Assembly: GCA_019418545.1 (NCBI GenBank)
Contig: DYBQ01000099.1
Location: forward strand, 1 to 8,620
Length of the DNA stretch: 8,620 nt
Origin: Clostridiales bacterium
Lineage (GTDB): Bacteria > Bacillota > Clostridia > Oscillospirales > Acutalibacteraceae
Direction of reading: 5' to 3'
Shown: piece after piece, positions 1 to 5,976 of the stretch
How the letters are laid out: every line of letters starts with the position of its first letter
Position numbering within the stretch: position 1 is the first letter of the stretch
Made by a program: the position numbers and the translations under genes
Notes under the pieces: model-generated
Seen by the model: only the letters and a program-made list of their open reading frames with translations
Databases searched by the model: none
What the model was told of the DNA's origin: nothing

Positions 1-122
1 TTTGTTCATGTCCCATCTTCCAGCTGCAATCCACTCCCCGCAAGGGGTCGGTAACAACCATCTTCTTGGTTTAAACGAATTTTTTCTTCGCTGCAATCCA
101 CTCCCCGCAAGGGGACAAAAAA
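1..122. CRISPR. End of a CRISPR array (two repeats, one full spacer)
   Basis: A 25-base identical block (23-47 and 90-114) begins GCTGCAATCCACTCCCCGCA and ends in AGGGG; its core CCCC-GCAA-GGGG can fold into a small hairpin. The start-to-start distance is 67 bases, which fits a repeat of about 33 and a spacer of about 34 (56-89). Positions 1-22 are then the end of another spacer. After the shared block the copies diverge (TCGGTAAC at 48-55, ACAAAAAA at 115-122), so the second copy looks like the degenerate terminal repeat and the array continues left of the window. Read on the minus strand the repeat ends GTGGATTGCAGC, which resembles the GTGGATTGAAAY end of type I-C repeats. Degeneracy of the right-hand copy and the lack of room for a leader there argue instead for plus-strand transcription. 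No cas gene is in the window. Only two copies are visible, so repeat length and direction are inferred. Confidence 0.7.
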
Positions 123-153
123 GCCCTTTCCGGTTTTTCCCGGAAAGGGCTTT
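117..153 (-). terminator. Hairpin terminator next to the CRISPR end
   Basis: A perfect 14-bp stem pairs 120-133 with 140-153 (AAAGCCCTTTCCGG and its complement) around a 6-base loop. On the minus strand it runs into TTTTTT at 122-117, so it works best as a second, backup terminator for fba. On the plus strand only TTTCTCC follows, but the stem could still stop a plus-strand array transcript. Its U-tract overlaps the degenerate end of the last CRISPR repeat. Confidence 0.8.
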
Positions 154-188
154 CTCCTGTTTATAAAAGGATTTGCAGTTGTGCCGGC

Positions 189-228
189 AAAAAAATAAGG
201 CCGCCATACCTTTTGGGTACAGCGGCCT
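189..228 (-). terminator. Primary terminator of fba (bidirectional)
   Basis: The arms 198-210 and 216-228 pair over 13 positions, two of them G-U on the minus-strand RNA, closed by a 5-base loop. On the minus strand the stem is followed by TATTTTTTT (197-189), a strong U-tract 24 bases after the fba stop codon. On the plus strand it is followed by GTTTTTG, so it may also work in that direction. Confidence 0.88.
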
Positions 229-251
229 GTTTTTGTGGGGGATTATCGCAA

Positions 252-1115
252 TCAGGCTTTGCCGACAGAGCCGAACAGCTCCATCTTCTCCTTAACGGTA
301 GCCTTGATGGCCTCGAAGCCGGGAGCCAGCAGCTTGCGGGGGTCGAAGCCCTTGCCCTGCAAATCCTTGCCAGCCTCGATGTACTCACGGGTAGCAGCGG
401 CAAATGCCAGCTGGCACTCGGTGTTCACGTTGATTTTGGAAACGCCCAAATCAATGGCCTTCTTAATCATGTCGGCAGGGATACCGGTGCCGCCATGGAG
501 AACCAGAGGCATTGTGCCGGTCTTCTGCTGGATAGCATCCAGAGCGTCAAAGCGCAGGCCGGGCCAGTTCTCGGGATATTTGCCGTGGATGTTGCCGATG
601 CCGGCAGCCAGCATGGTAACGCCCAAATCAGCAATCATCTTGCACTCATCGGGGTCGGCCACTTCACCGGCGCCAATCACTCCGTCCTCTTCGCCGCCGA
701 TGGAGCCAACCTCGGCTTCCACGGACATGCCCTTGGACTCGGCAATGGCAACCAGCTCTTTGGTCTTCTCAATGTTCTCTTCAATGGGATAGTGAGAGCC
801 GTCGAACATAATGGAGGAGAAGCCAGCCTCGATGCAGGCTTTTGCGCCCTCATAGCTGCCGTGGTCCAGGTGCAGAGCCACCGGAACGGTGATTTTCAGC
901 TCTTCCAGCATACCGTTAACCATGCCAACAATGGTCTTATAGCCGCACATATACTTGCCTGCGCCCTCGGAAACACCCAGGATAACAGGGGAATTGAGCT
1001 CCTGTGCAGTGAGCAGGATGGCCTTGGTCCATTCCAGGTTGTTGATGTTGAACTGTCCTACAGCATAGTGGCCAGCCTTGGCCTTGGTCAGCATTTCTTT
1101 TGCAGATACTAACAT
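252..1115 (-). CDS. fba: Class II fructose-1,6-bisphosphate aldolase
   Basis: A cytosolic, zinc-dependent glycolytic and gluconeogenic enzyme that interconverts fructose-1,6-bisphosphate with dihydroxyacetone phosphate and glyceraldehyde-3-phosphate. The 287-residue product is the usual length for the short clostridial/Bacillus class II aldolases. It shows LHLDHG (81-86; catalytic Asp84, metal ligand His85), EAEVG (133-137), GNIHGKY (174-180; His177) and LVLHGGTG (204-211; His207). It also has the phosphate-binding INVNTE (228-233) and the family C-terminus with LLAPG (262-266) and KEKMELFGS (275-283). The ATG at 1113-1115 is chosen because GGAGGAC lies 5 bases upstream; an in-frame start at 1169 would swallow that site and the leader hairpin. 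It has its own promoter (1196-1224) and two terminators, so it is probably monocistronic. GatY/KbaY tagatose-bisphosphate aldolases are relatives, but the GNIHGKYPENWPG segment and genome position favour Fba. Confidence 0.95.
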   Translation of the reverse strand: MLVSAKEMLTKAKAGHYAVGQFNINNLEWTKAILLTAQELNSPVILGVSEGAGKYMCGYKTIVGMVNGMLEELKITVPVALHLDHGSYEGAKACIEAGFSSIMFDGSHYPIEENIEKTKELVAIAESKGMSVEAEVGSIGGEEDGVIGAGEVADPDECKMIADLGVTMLAAGIGNIHGKYPENWPGLRFDALDAIQQKTGTMPLVLHGGTGIPADMIKKAIDLGVSKINVNTECQLAFAAATREYIEAGKDLQGKGFDPRKLLAPGFEAIKATVKEKMELFGSVGKA

Positions 1116-1143
1116 TTTCAGTCCTCCATTTTTAAATTTTCCC

Positions 1144-1163
1144 TTTCGGCCGCAAAGCCGAAA
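1144..1163 (-). other. Hairpin in the fba 5' leader
   Basis: TTTCGGC (1144-1150) and GCCGAAA (1157-1163) form a perfect 7-bp stem with a 6-base loop in the roughly 75-base fba leader. It ends about 16 bases before the ribosome binding site (1121-1127). There is no U-tract, so it is not a terminator. It may stabilise the message or modulate translation. Confidence 0.5.
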
Positions 1164-1195
1164 CGGCAATAAAGTAACAAAATCAGGCTGGATTC

Positions 1196-1224
1196 ATTAT
1201 ATCCCATTTATAGTGGAAAATCAA
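1196..1224 (-). promoter_or_regulatory. Sigma-A type promoter of fba
   Basis: On the minus strand TTGATT (1224-1219) and a perfect TATAAT (1201-1196) are separated by exactly 17 bases. Transcription would start near 1189, giving a leader of about 75 bases. It lies just downstream of the stop codon of the DUF2798-type gene, so fba can be expressed independently. Confidence 0.8.
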
Positions 1225-1230
1225 GGGCAG

Positions 1231-1256
1231 CAGCAGATTTCAGGAAGAAACTGCTG
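1231..1256 (-). other. Hairpin just after the DUF2798-type gene
   Basis: CAGCAG (1231-1236) and TTTC (1238-1241) pair with CTGCTG (1251-1256) and GAAA (1247-1250), with one bulged base and a 5-base loop. It begins a few bases after the stop codon at 1259-1261. No U-tract follows directly, so it is at best a weak terminator or a message-end hairpin. It abuts the -35 element of the fba promoter. Confidence 0.35.
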
Positions 1257-1258
1257 TA

Positions 1259-1753
1259 TCATGCCATTTTCTGTACTTCCATTTGCTGTGCAGCATCGGA
1301 TTTTAACTGTTTTCTAAAAATCAGCCGGAACAAAAACCGTGCCAGCGGGCCGCAGTATAAAAGCTGCCAGAGCAGTGCCATGGGGAAATTACAGCCAAAG
1401 GTTTGAATCCAGGTGCCAAAGCTGGGCTCTTTAAACAGCAGTGTTGCAATAAGGCTCATCACCGGGCACATGATGCAAACAATCATAGTCGAAATGGCAT
1501 AGGTGATAAACTGAGGGCGGTCGGTGGGACGCATAAACGAAAAAGCCAAACGGGCCGCCAGCTTTTCCACCACAAAAAATTCCAGCACAAAGGCAATGGG
1601 CACCATAATGGGCATTTCATGCAGCGCCAGCAAAAAGGTCTCGTTGGTAACGCCGCCGGTATTCAGGGCTACGTTATACACAATCATTCCATACACCATG
1701 ATACAGGCCATGATGACAGTGAACACAACATTTTGAAATTTGGTCTTGGGCAT
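1259..1753 (-). CDS. DUF2798-type small integral membrane protein
   Basis: A 164-residue membrane protein of unknown function that looks like a tandem duplication of the two-helix DUF2798 unit. Four hydrophobic segments are visible, at about residues 8-30, 44-63, 83-107 and 116-146. The first half holds VYGMIVYNVAL (20-30) and EMPIMVPIAFVLEFF (46-60). The second half repeats the pattern with CPVMSLIATLLF (96-107) and NFPMALLWQLLYCGP (122-136). A charged loop (RPTDRPQ, 75-81) joins the halves, and the tail from about 147 is hydrophilic. The ATG at 1751-1753 is preceded by AAGGAG with 7-base spacing; upstream in-frame starts lack such a site. It lies downstream of a strong terminator (1796-1840), so its expression depends on readthrough or on a leader promoter (see 1861-1877). 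Assignment to DUF2798 rests on recalled family sequence patterns; no substrate can be read from the sequence. Confidence 0.8.
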   Translation of the reverse strand: MPKTKFQNVVFTVIMACIMVYGMIVYNVALNTGGVTNETFLLALHEMPIMVPIAFVLEFFVVEKLAARLAFSFMRPTDRPQFITYAISTMIVCIMCPVMSLIATLLFKEPSFGTWIQTFGCNFPMALLWQLLYCGPLARFLFRLIFRKQLKSDAAQQMEVQKMA

Positions 1754-1795
1754 AGAGATACTCCTTTTCATTTCCTTATTGATTTTGGTGCACAC

Positions 1796-1840
1796 AAAAA
1801 AAGAAACGGCAACGGAACTTTCGTCTCGCTGCCGTTTCTT
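1796..1840 (-). terminator. Terminator after the ABC-F gene, upstream of the DUF2798-type gene
   Basis: An 11-bp perfect stem (AAGAAACGGCA, 1801-1811, with 1830-1840) has an 18-base loop and is followed on the minus strand by a run of T from 1802 to 1796. It lies about 50 bases after the ABC-F stop codon and about 45 bases before the next start codon. It is well placed to end the three-gene operon, or to act as an attenuator for the DUF2798-type gene. Confidence 0.85.
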
Positions 1841-1860
1841 CCACGGTGACTACCATTCAT

Positions 1861-1877
1861 TGCTATTGATTATAGCA
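1861..1877 (-). promoter_or_regulatory. Candidate extended -10 promoter inside an inverted repeat
   Basis: On the minus strand TGCTATAAT (1877-1869) is a perfect -10 hexamer with an extended TGn element. It lies in a 17-base inverted repeat TGCTAT-N5-ATAGCA (1861-1877), which could be an operator. The -35 position (TTACAT, 1897-1892) is poor. Transcription from here would start near 1862 and meet the terminator hairpin (1840-1801) almost at once. It is the only promoter-like sequence I see upstream of the DUF2798-type gene. Confidence 0.4.
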
Positions 1878-1889
1878 CATTTTTTCCTG

Positions 1890-3677
1890 TTATGTAAGGG
1901 CTTTTGCCGCATTTATTTTTTCCGCCAATTCGTTGAGATACACCCAGCGCTCGGTTTTTTCCTCGAGCTTTTTTTCCAGCTCTTCTTTTTCGGAAAGAAG
2001 GCCGGGCAGCAAGTCGAACCGGGAAGCGTTTTCCTCGATTTCCCGCTCCTTCTTAGCAATGGCCTCTTCCAGGGCGGCAATGTCGTCGTCAATGGTTTCA
2101 AACTCCCGCTGCTCCTTAAAGGAAAATTTGAGCTTCGGCTCCCGCTTGGGCTTTTCCTTCTTTTTGGGGGCTTCCCTGGCTTCTGCTTCCGGCTGAGGCG
2201 CTGCGGCGCGGTAATCGGTATAGCCGCCCAGATAGGGAGTCAGGGTTCCGTCCGTTTCAAACACAAACACATGCTCTGCCGTCCTGTCAAGAAAATACCG
2301 GTCGTGGGACACCGACACCACCGCACCGGAAAAGCTGTCCAGATAGTCCTCCAGGATGGTCAGGGTCTGAATGTCCAAATCGTTGGTGGGCTCGTCCAGC
2401 AGCAGGATGTTTGGGGCGGTCATCAGGATGCACAAAAGATACAGCCGCCGCTTTTCCCCACCGGAAAGCCTGCCTACCGGCGCATGCTGCATGGCTCCGG
2501 GGAACAGGAATTTTTCCAGCATCTGGGAGGCGGTCAAGGTGCCTTCGGGGGTCTCGGTTTGCCAGGCAATGTCCCGGATGGTGTCCAGTACGGTTTTGTT
2601 GTCGCCCAGCCCCTCGCACTCCTGGGAGAAATAGCCGATTTTTACGGTTTCGCCAATGCGCACTTCGCCGCTGTCCGGCGGCACAATGCCCTGCATCACC
2701 CGCAAAAGGGTGGTTTTGCCGCAGCCGTTTGGGCCGATAATGCCCAGTCTATCCCGGCGCAAAAGGTTATAGGAGAAATCGTGAAACAGCACCTTTTCCC
2801 CATAGGATTTGGAAACGGAATCAATCTCCACGATTTTCTTGCCCAGCCGTGTCTGCAAAGAAGAAAGCTCCATCTCCTGCTCCGGGATGGGCGCTTTGGC
2901 CGCATCCTTCAGCTCTTCAAAGCGGTTGACCCGGAACTGGGCTTTGGTGGTTCTAGCCCGTGCGCCCCGGTGAATCCATTCCAGCTCCTTTCGGTACAGG
3001 GCTTTTTTCTTTCGCAGGGAAGCGGCTTCCATGGCCTCCTTTTCGGCCTTCATTTCCAGATATTTGCTGTAGTTGGCGGGATAGGGGGTCAAAATGCCGC
3101 CATCCAGCTCCACCATACGGTTGCACACCCGCTCCAAAAAATACCGGTCATGGGTAACCATGAGCAGTGCGCCCCGATAGCCTGCCAGATAGGTTTCCAG
3201 CCATTCCACCGTCTCGCTGTCAATGTGGTTGGTGGGCTCGTCCAAAATGAGCAGCTCCACCTGTCCGGCCAGCGCGGCCGCCATGGCAACCCGCTTTTTC
3301 TGCCCGCCGGAAAGGGTGGACACGTCCTGCTCAAAGTTTGTGATGCCCAGCCGGGTAAGCATGGCCCGGCACTCAAACTCTGCCGATTCCTTTTGATTTT
3401 GGGCGGCATGACGGAGCACCTCCTGCCAAACCGTGGTGCCGGGGGTAAAATCCGGGCTTTGGGGAAGATATCCCACCCGCATTCCCGAAGCAGTAATGCG
3501 CTTGCCGCTGTCGGCATCTTCCATTCCGGCGCACACCCGAAGGAAGGTGGATTTTCCCGTACCGTTCACGCCAATCACGCCGATGCGGTCGCCGGTTTCA
3601 ATGGTCAAATCCACATGGTCCATCAGCGGCTTTATGCCATAGTTTTTCGTAATCTGTTCCAGTGTTAAAACAATCAT
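1890..3677 (-). CDS. ABC-F family ATPase, Uup-like
   Basis: A soluble protein with two ATP-binding cassettes and no membrane segments. ABC-F proteins act on ribosomes (translation factors, some antibiotic-protecting); Uup-type members also bind DNA. Cassette 1: Walker A GVNGTGKST (36-44), signature LSGGQ (122-126), Walker B with Glu147, His176. Cassette 2: Walker A GPNGCGKTT (315-323), LSGGE (404-408), LLLDE (425-429, catalytic Glu429), His458. All ATPase residues are intact. The inter-cassette linker carries the helical arm and RKELEWIHRGARARTTKAQ (229-247), typical of the Uup branch. A charged linker rich in Lys/Glu (about 497-518) leads to a C-terminal coiled coil (about 520-592), also a Uup trait. 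The length (595) is normal. The ATG at 3675-3677 has AAGGA 6 bases upstream, and only 22 bases separate it from the preceding membrane protein gene, so it is probably the last gene of that operon. An antibiotic resistance role cannot be excluded, but the Uup-like arm and tail argue against it. Confidence 0.92.
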   Translation of the reverse strand: MIVLTLEQITKNYGIKPLMDHVDLTIETGDRIGVIGVNGTGKSTFLRVCAGMEDADSGKRITASGMRVGYLPQSPDFTPGTTVWQEVLRHAAQNQKESAEFECRAMLTRLGITNFEQDVSTLSGGQKKRVAMAAALAGQVELLILDEPTNHIDSETVEWLETYLAGYRGALLMVTHDRYFLERVCNRMVELDGGILTPYPANYSKYLEMKAEKEAMEAASLRKKKALYRKELEWIHRGARARTTKAQFRVNRFEELKDAAKAPIPEQEMELSSLQTRLGKKIVEIDSVSKSYGEKVLFHDFSYNLLRRDRLGIIGPNGCGKTTLLRVMQGIVPPDSGEVRIGETVKIGYFSQECEGLGDNKTVLDTIRDIAWQTETPEGTLTASQMLEKFLFPGAMQHAPVGRLSGGEKRRLYLLCILMTAPNILLLDEPTNDLDIQTLTILEDYLDSFSGAVVSVSHDRYFLDRTAEHVFVFETDGTLTPYLGGYTDYRAAAPQPEAEAREAPKKKEKPKREPKLKFSFKEQREFETIDDDIAALEEAIAKKEREIEENASRFDLLPGLLSEKEELEKKLEEKTERWVYLNELAEKINAAKALT

Positions 3678-3699
3678 GGAGTTTCCTTTCTATATGCCA

Positions 3700-4164
3700 T
3701 TATGATTTTCTTCTCAATTCCCGTGCTTTTGCTCCCAGCCGCATGGCAGAGGATACCAACAAAATTCCCAGCGCCAGAGAACCGGCCACGCCCAGGGTGG
3801 AGAGCAGGCTTTCCAAAAACAGCTCGGTTTCCCCGTTGATGCCGTGCTGCATGGTGTAGTAAATGCCGCCGCCGGGAACCAAGGGGAACAAAGCAATGAG
3901 CAAAAACACCGTTACCGGCGTTTTGGTCACCCGGGCCATAATTTCACAATACAGGGAAAGGGCTACCGCCGCCAGAAAATAGGAAGCGATACTGGGCAAA
4001 AAGGCCGAACACAGCAGATAAACGCCCCAGGAAATGCCGCCGCCCAGACCCACGGGGATGAGCCGTTTTCCCTGAATATTAAAGATGATGGAATAGCCAA
4101 TGCAGCCGATAAAGCTGTAGAGGCAGGGCAAAAGCCCGTCTTTTAGAATCATAATCCAGTCCAT
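3700..4164 (-). CDS. Threonine/serine exporter family protein, YjjB type (small subunit)
   Basis: A 154-residue integral membrane protein matching the C-terminal half of ThrE-type exporters (ThrE_2/DUF3815, E. coli YjjB). About four hydrophobic segments are visible (roughly 11-29, 37-58, 62-77 with 84-98, and 118-139). The family hallmark is the conserved segment from EIMARVTKTP (74-83) to FPLVPGGGIYY (93-103). The C-terminus is strongly basic (RLGAKARELRRKS, 142-154), as expected for a cytosolic tail. Its start has GGAGG 7 bases upstream, placed directly after the stop of the YjjP-type partner (12-base gap). In the family the two halves form one transporter, known as a threonine/serine exporter when fused (ThrE of Corynebacterium) and linked to succinate export as E. 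coli YjjPB. The substrate here cannot be told from the sequence. Confidence 0.9.
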   Translation of the reverse strand: MDWIMILKDGLLPCLYSFIGCIGYSIIFNIQGKRLIPVGLGGGISWGVYLLCSAFLPSIASYFLAAVALSLYCEIMARVTKTPVTVFLLIALFPLVPGGGIYYTMQHGINGETELFLESLLSTLGVAGSLALGILLVSSAMRLGAKARELRRKS

Positions 4165-4176
4165 ATCCGCCCCTCC

Positions 4177-4938
4177 TTACAGTCCGGGAATCAGGCGTGC
4201 CCCATAGACCGCCATCACAGCGCCCAGGGCAATAAACACGGCAATCAGGAACACCTCTGCAATTTTGGAAACGCCGGACATCAAATCCCCGGCCAGAATA
4301 TCCCGAATGCAGTTGGTGAGGGCGATGCCCGGCACCAGGTTCATAAGCACGCCGATGATGACCATGTCGGCATTGCTGGCAAGCCCCAGCTTGACGGAAA
4401 GGATGGCCAGTGTGCCGATGAGGAAGCTCTCCACCATGAGGGAGAAAAACTGGTTGGCTTCCAGCTTGCTGAGCAGGGAGTGAAGCAGGCACACCAAAAC
4501 AGCAGTTGGGAAAGCGCAGGCTGCATCGAAAAAATCCCCGCCGAAAATCATGGCAAAGGCAGAGCCTACCAGCGCCCAGCCCAAACAGGTGAGCGGGAGA
4601 GAATAGACAGGCCGCCCGGGAATTTTGGAAAGCTCTTGCCGGATGGCGGAGAATTCCGGTTTTTCCCGGCATACCCGGCGGCACAAATCGTTCACGGCCA
4701 TAACCTTATCAAAATCGGTGCCGCGGGAGCGCACCCGGACGCTTTTGGAGATATTTTCCCCTTCGGGGGTAACAATCGTGGCAATAATGGTGGTGGGGAC
4801 ACAATAAACCTGGCCATTAACGCCATAAGCGGCGAAAACCCGCTCCATGGATTCCTCTACCCGATAGATTTCCGCGCCGTTTTGCAAAAGCAGGCGGCCA
4901 ATATCGGCAGAAAGATTTAATAATTCATGATATTCCAA
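4177..4938 (-). CDS. Threonine/serine exporter family protein, YjjP type (large subunit)
   Basis: A 253-residue partner of the downstream YjjB-type protein, matching the N-terminal half of ThrE (PF06738-type). Residues 1-110 are a soluble domain with the hallmark QNGAEIYRVEESM (19-31) and VPTTIIATI (47-55). About five membrane segments follow (roughly 113-133, 139-157, 164-183, 190-208, 226-246), with the conserved MNLVPGIALTNCIRDILAGD (199-218). The start is TTG at 4936-4938, with AAAGAGG 8 bases upstream. The nearby ATG at 4926-4928 is in another frame and stops after two codons, so TTG is favoured. It is the first gene of a three-gene operon (this gene, the YjjB-type gene, ABC-F) with a promoter at 5048-5076. 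TTG starts often mean modest translation. The family call is firm; the exported compound is unknown. Confidence 0.9.
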   Translation of the reverse strand: MEYHELLNLSADIGRLLLQNGAEIYRVEESMERVFAAYGVNGQVYCVPTTIIATIVTPEGENISKSVRVRSRGTDFDKVMAVNDLCRRVCREKPEFSAIRQELSKIPGRPVYSLPLTCLGWALVGSAFAMIFGGDFFDAACAFPTAVLVCLLHSLLSKLEANQFFSLMVESFLIGTLAILSVKLGLASNADMVIIGVLMNLVPGIALTNCIRDILAGDLMSGVSKIAEVFLIAVFIALGAVMAVYGARLIPGL

Positions 4939-5041
4939 TGAAAAAACCTCTTTGCTAAAAAATAGAAAGATAAGAATTTGCTGCGAAGCCTATTATAGAG
5001 TCCAGAGCGATTTAGCCCCTTTAGACTCTGCTGAACGCTCC
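4939..5041 (-). promoter_or_regulatory. Leader of the YjjP-type operon with interlocking inverted repeats
   Basis: A leader of about 100 bases runs from the predicted start near 5041 to the TTG codon. On the minus strand GGAGCG, AGAGTC, CGCTCT and GACTCT (within about 4997-5042) occur in the order a-b-a'-b'. The pairings a/a' and b/b' interlock as in an H-type pseudoknot, and CAGAG/CTCTG is a competing pairing. A perfect TATAAT (4997-4992) follows directly, with no -35 element, and may be a second start point. No U-tract terminator is present. It matches no riboswitch class that I recognise; the structure is inference. Confidence 0.35.
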
Positions 5042-5047
5042 GCGCCA

Positions 5048-5076
5048 AGTATATCACATTTTCCGGTTTGAAACAA
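5048..5076 (-). promoter_or_regulatory. Promoter of the YjjP-YjjB-ABC-F operon
   Basis: On the minus strand TTGTTT (5076-5071) and TATACT (5053-5048) are separated by 17 bases. The -10 matches five of six consensus bases; the -35 matches three. Its -35 element lies 13 bases from that of the divergent ECF/coaX promoter, so the two could interfere or share a regulator. Confidence 0.6.
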
Positions 5077-5089
5077 TCCGCGCCCCTTC

Positions 5090-5118
5090 TTGCATTTCTT
5101 TCATGAATCTCTTATAAT
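5090..5118 (+). promoter_or_regulatory. Promoter of the ECF S component-coaX operon
   Basis: TTGCAT (5090-5095) and a perfect TATAAT (5113-5118) are 17 bases apart. Transcription would start near 5125, leaving a leader of about 130 bases before the ATG at 5257. It is the only good promoter in this gap facing the operon. Confidence 0.7.
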
Positions 5119-5124
5119 ATACCC

Positions 5125-5256
5125 GGAAGCCCTCCCTGTTTTCCGTGTCCCGGAACTGATTTCAGAACGGTAACGCACCTTTTCAAAAACTTGGATGTGC
5201 TTCCCTCAAAATTACGCGCTGCATCCTACTATGGAGCAGCAGCAGGAGGAATACTT
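5125..5256 (+). promoter_or_regulatory. Structured leader of the ECF S component-coaX operon
   Basis: Several pairings can be drawn by eye. GGAAGC (5125-5130) pairs with GCTTCC (5199-5204) as a possible closing stem. Inside it GTT-TT-CCGT (5138-5146) pairs with ACGG-T-AAC (5167-5174), and CTGA/TCAG (5156-5165) lies within. GCAC (5175-5178) can pair with GTGC (5197-5200), competing for two bases with the closing stem. A separate hairpin, GCTGC-A-TCC with GGA-GCAGC (5218-5240), ends 3 bases before the ribosome binding site AGGAGG (5244-5249). I see no U-tract, so any control would be of translation. It matches no known riboswitch that I can recall; a regulatory role is inference. Confidence 0.4.
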
Positions 5257-5955
5257 ATGAAAAACAAAACATCCACCCGAAGCCGCGGCCTGTTCCACAA
5301 GGACAATATGCAGGACACCATCCTGCTTTGTCTCTTCATCGCCATTATTTTGGTGCTGGCCTTTACCCCGCTGGGCATGATTCAGCTGCCTCTCATTAAG
5401 GCTACGATTCTGCACGTGCCCGTTATCATCGGCTCTGTTCTGTTTGGGCCCAAAAAGGGCGCAGTGCTGGGCTTCCTGTTTGGCCTTTGCAGCTTCGTCA
5501 GCAACACCTTTACGCCCACTGCCCTGTCCTTTGCCTTTTCTCCCCTCATTCCCGCGCCGGGCACTGACAGCGGCAGCTGGTGGGCTTTGGTAGTCTGCTT
5601 TATCCCCCGGATTCTGGTAGGCATTTTGCCTTGGTATGTGTTTCAGCTGCTGCGCCTTCCCTTTAAAAAGGAAAACTATCAGCTGCGCACCATCCAGCTC
5701 ATCATTACCGGCGCGGTGGGTGCTTTTATCAATACCGCTTTTGTCATGGGGCTAATCTTCGTCCTCTTCCGCGATGCCTATGCTGCACTGAAGGGCGTTG
5801 GCGTTGACGCTGTACTGGGCCTGATTATGGGCGTGGTAGCCGCCAACGGCGTGCCGGAGGCCATTGCTGCTGCGGTGCTCACTGGTGCGGTGTGCCTGCC
5901 CATGCAGAAGCTGATGAAGCGCGATTCGCTGAAAAACGGCGCTCCTAAAAAATAA
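5257..5955 (+). CDS. ECF transporter S component, probably for pantothenate
   Basis: A 232-residue substrate-binding membrane subunit of an energy-coupling factor vitamin transporter. It has about six hydrophobic segments (roughly 21-40, 46-63, 66-83, 108-132, 147-172, 184-215). The segment HVPVIIGSVLFGPKKG (53-68) followed by GFLFGLCSF (72-80), and the late AANGVPEAIAAAVL (195-208), are typical of ECF S components. The N-terminus is basic and cytosolic. The ATG at 5257 is chosen for AGGAGG 7 bases upstream; an in-frame TTG at 5191 has no such site and lies within the leader hairpins. No ATPase or EcfT gene is nearby, so it must share an energising module encoded elsewhere (group II ECF). Being the first gene of an operon with two pantothenate kinase genes (21-base gap), it most likely imports pantothenate (PanT-like). 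The substrate is inferred from context, not from binding residues. Confidence 0.88.
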   Translation: MKNKTSTRSRGLFHKDNMQDTILLCLFIAIILVLAFTPLGMIQLPLIKATILHVPVIIGSVLFGPKKGAVLGFLFGLCSFVSNTFTPTALSFAFSPLIPAPGTDSGSWWALVVCFIPRILVGILPWYVFQLLRLPFKKENYQLRTIQLIITGAVGAFINTAFVMGLIFVLFRDAYAALKGVGVDAVLGLIMGVVAANGVPEAIAAAVLTGAVCLPMQKLMKRDSLKNGAPKK

Positions 5956-5976
5956 GCAATACCGAGGTGAAACACC

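Noticed and set aside
213..1112. Long open frame on the plus strand, 299 codons, opposite fba
   Set aside because: It is the antisense of a strongly conserved aldolase, has no family motifs and no ribosome binding site; the openness comes from the GC-rich codon use of fba.
1116..1169. 18-residue N-terminal extension of fba
   Set aside because: The start at 1113-1115 has a strong GGAGG site; the extension would translate through that site and the leader hairpin, and the family starts at the MLVSAKEM position.
1740..3668. Very long plus-strand open frame, 642 codons, opposite the ABC-F gene
   Set aside because: It mirrors the intact ABC-F gene with both cassettes on the other strand; its translation is rich in Gly, Gln, Phe and His without recognisable domains.
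5228..5250. CAGCAGCAGG short triplet repeat before the ECF gene
   Set aside because: Only three units, part of the hairpin arm and the ribosome binding site; not a meaningful repeat array.
5191..5256. 22-residue N-terminal extension of the ECF S component from a TTG
   Set aside because: No ribosome binding site upstream, it overlaps predicted leader structure, and the ATG at 5257 has an ideal AGGAGG at the right distance.
4939..5256. Known riboswitch or T-box in the divergent region
   Set aside because: I looked for T-box, preQ1, yybP-ykoY, fluoride, THF and TPP-like core sequences and saw none that fit; the leaders are therefore listed only as structured candidates.
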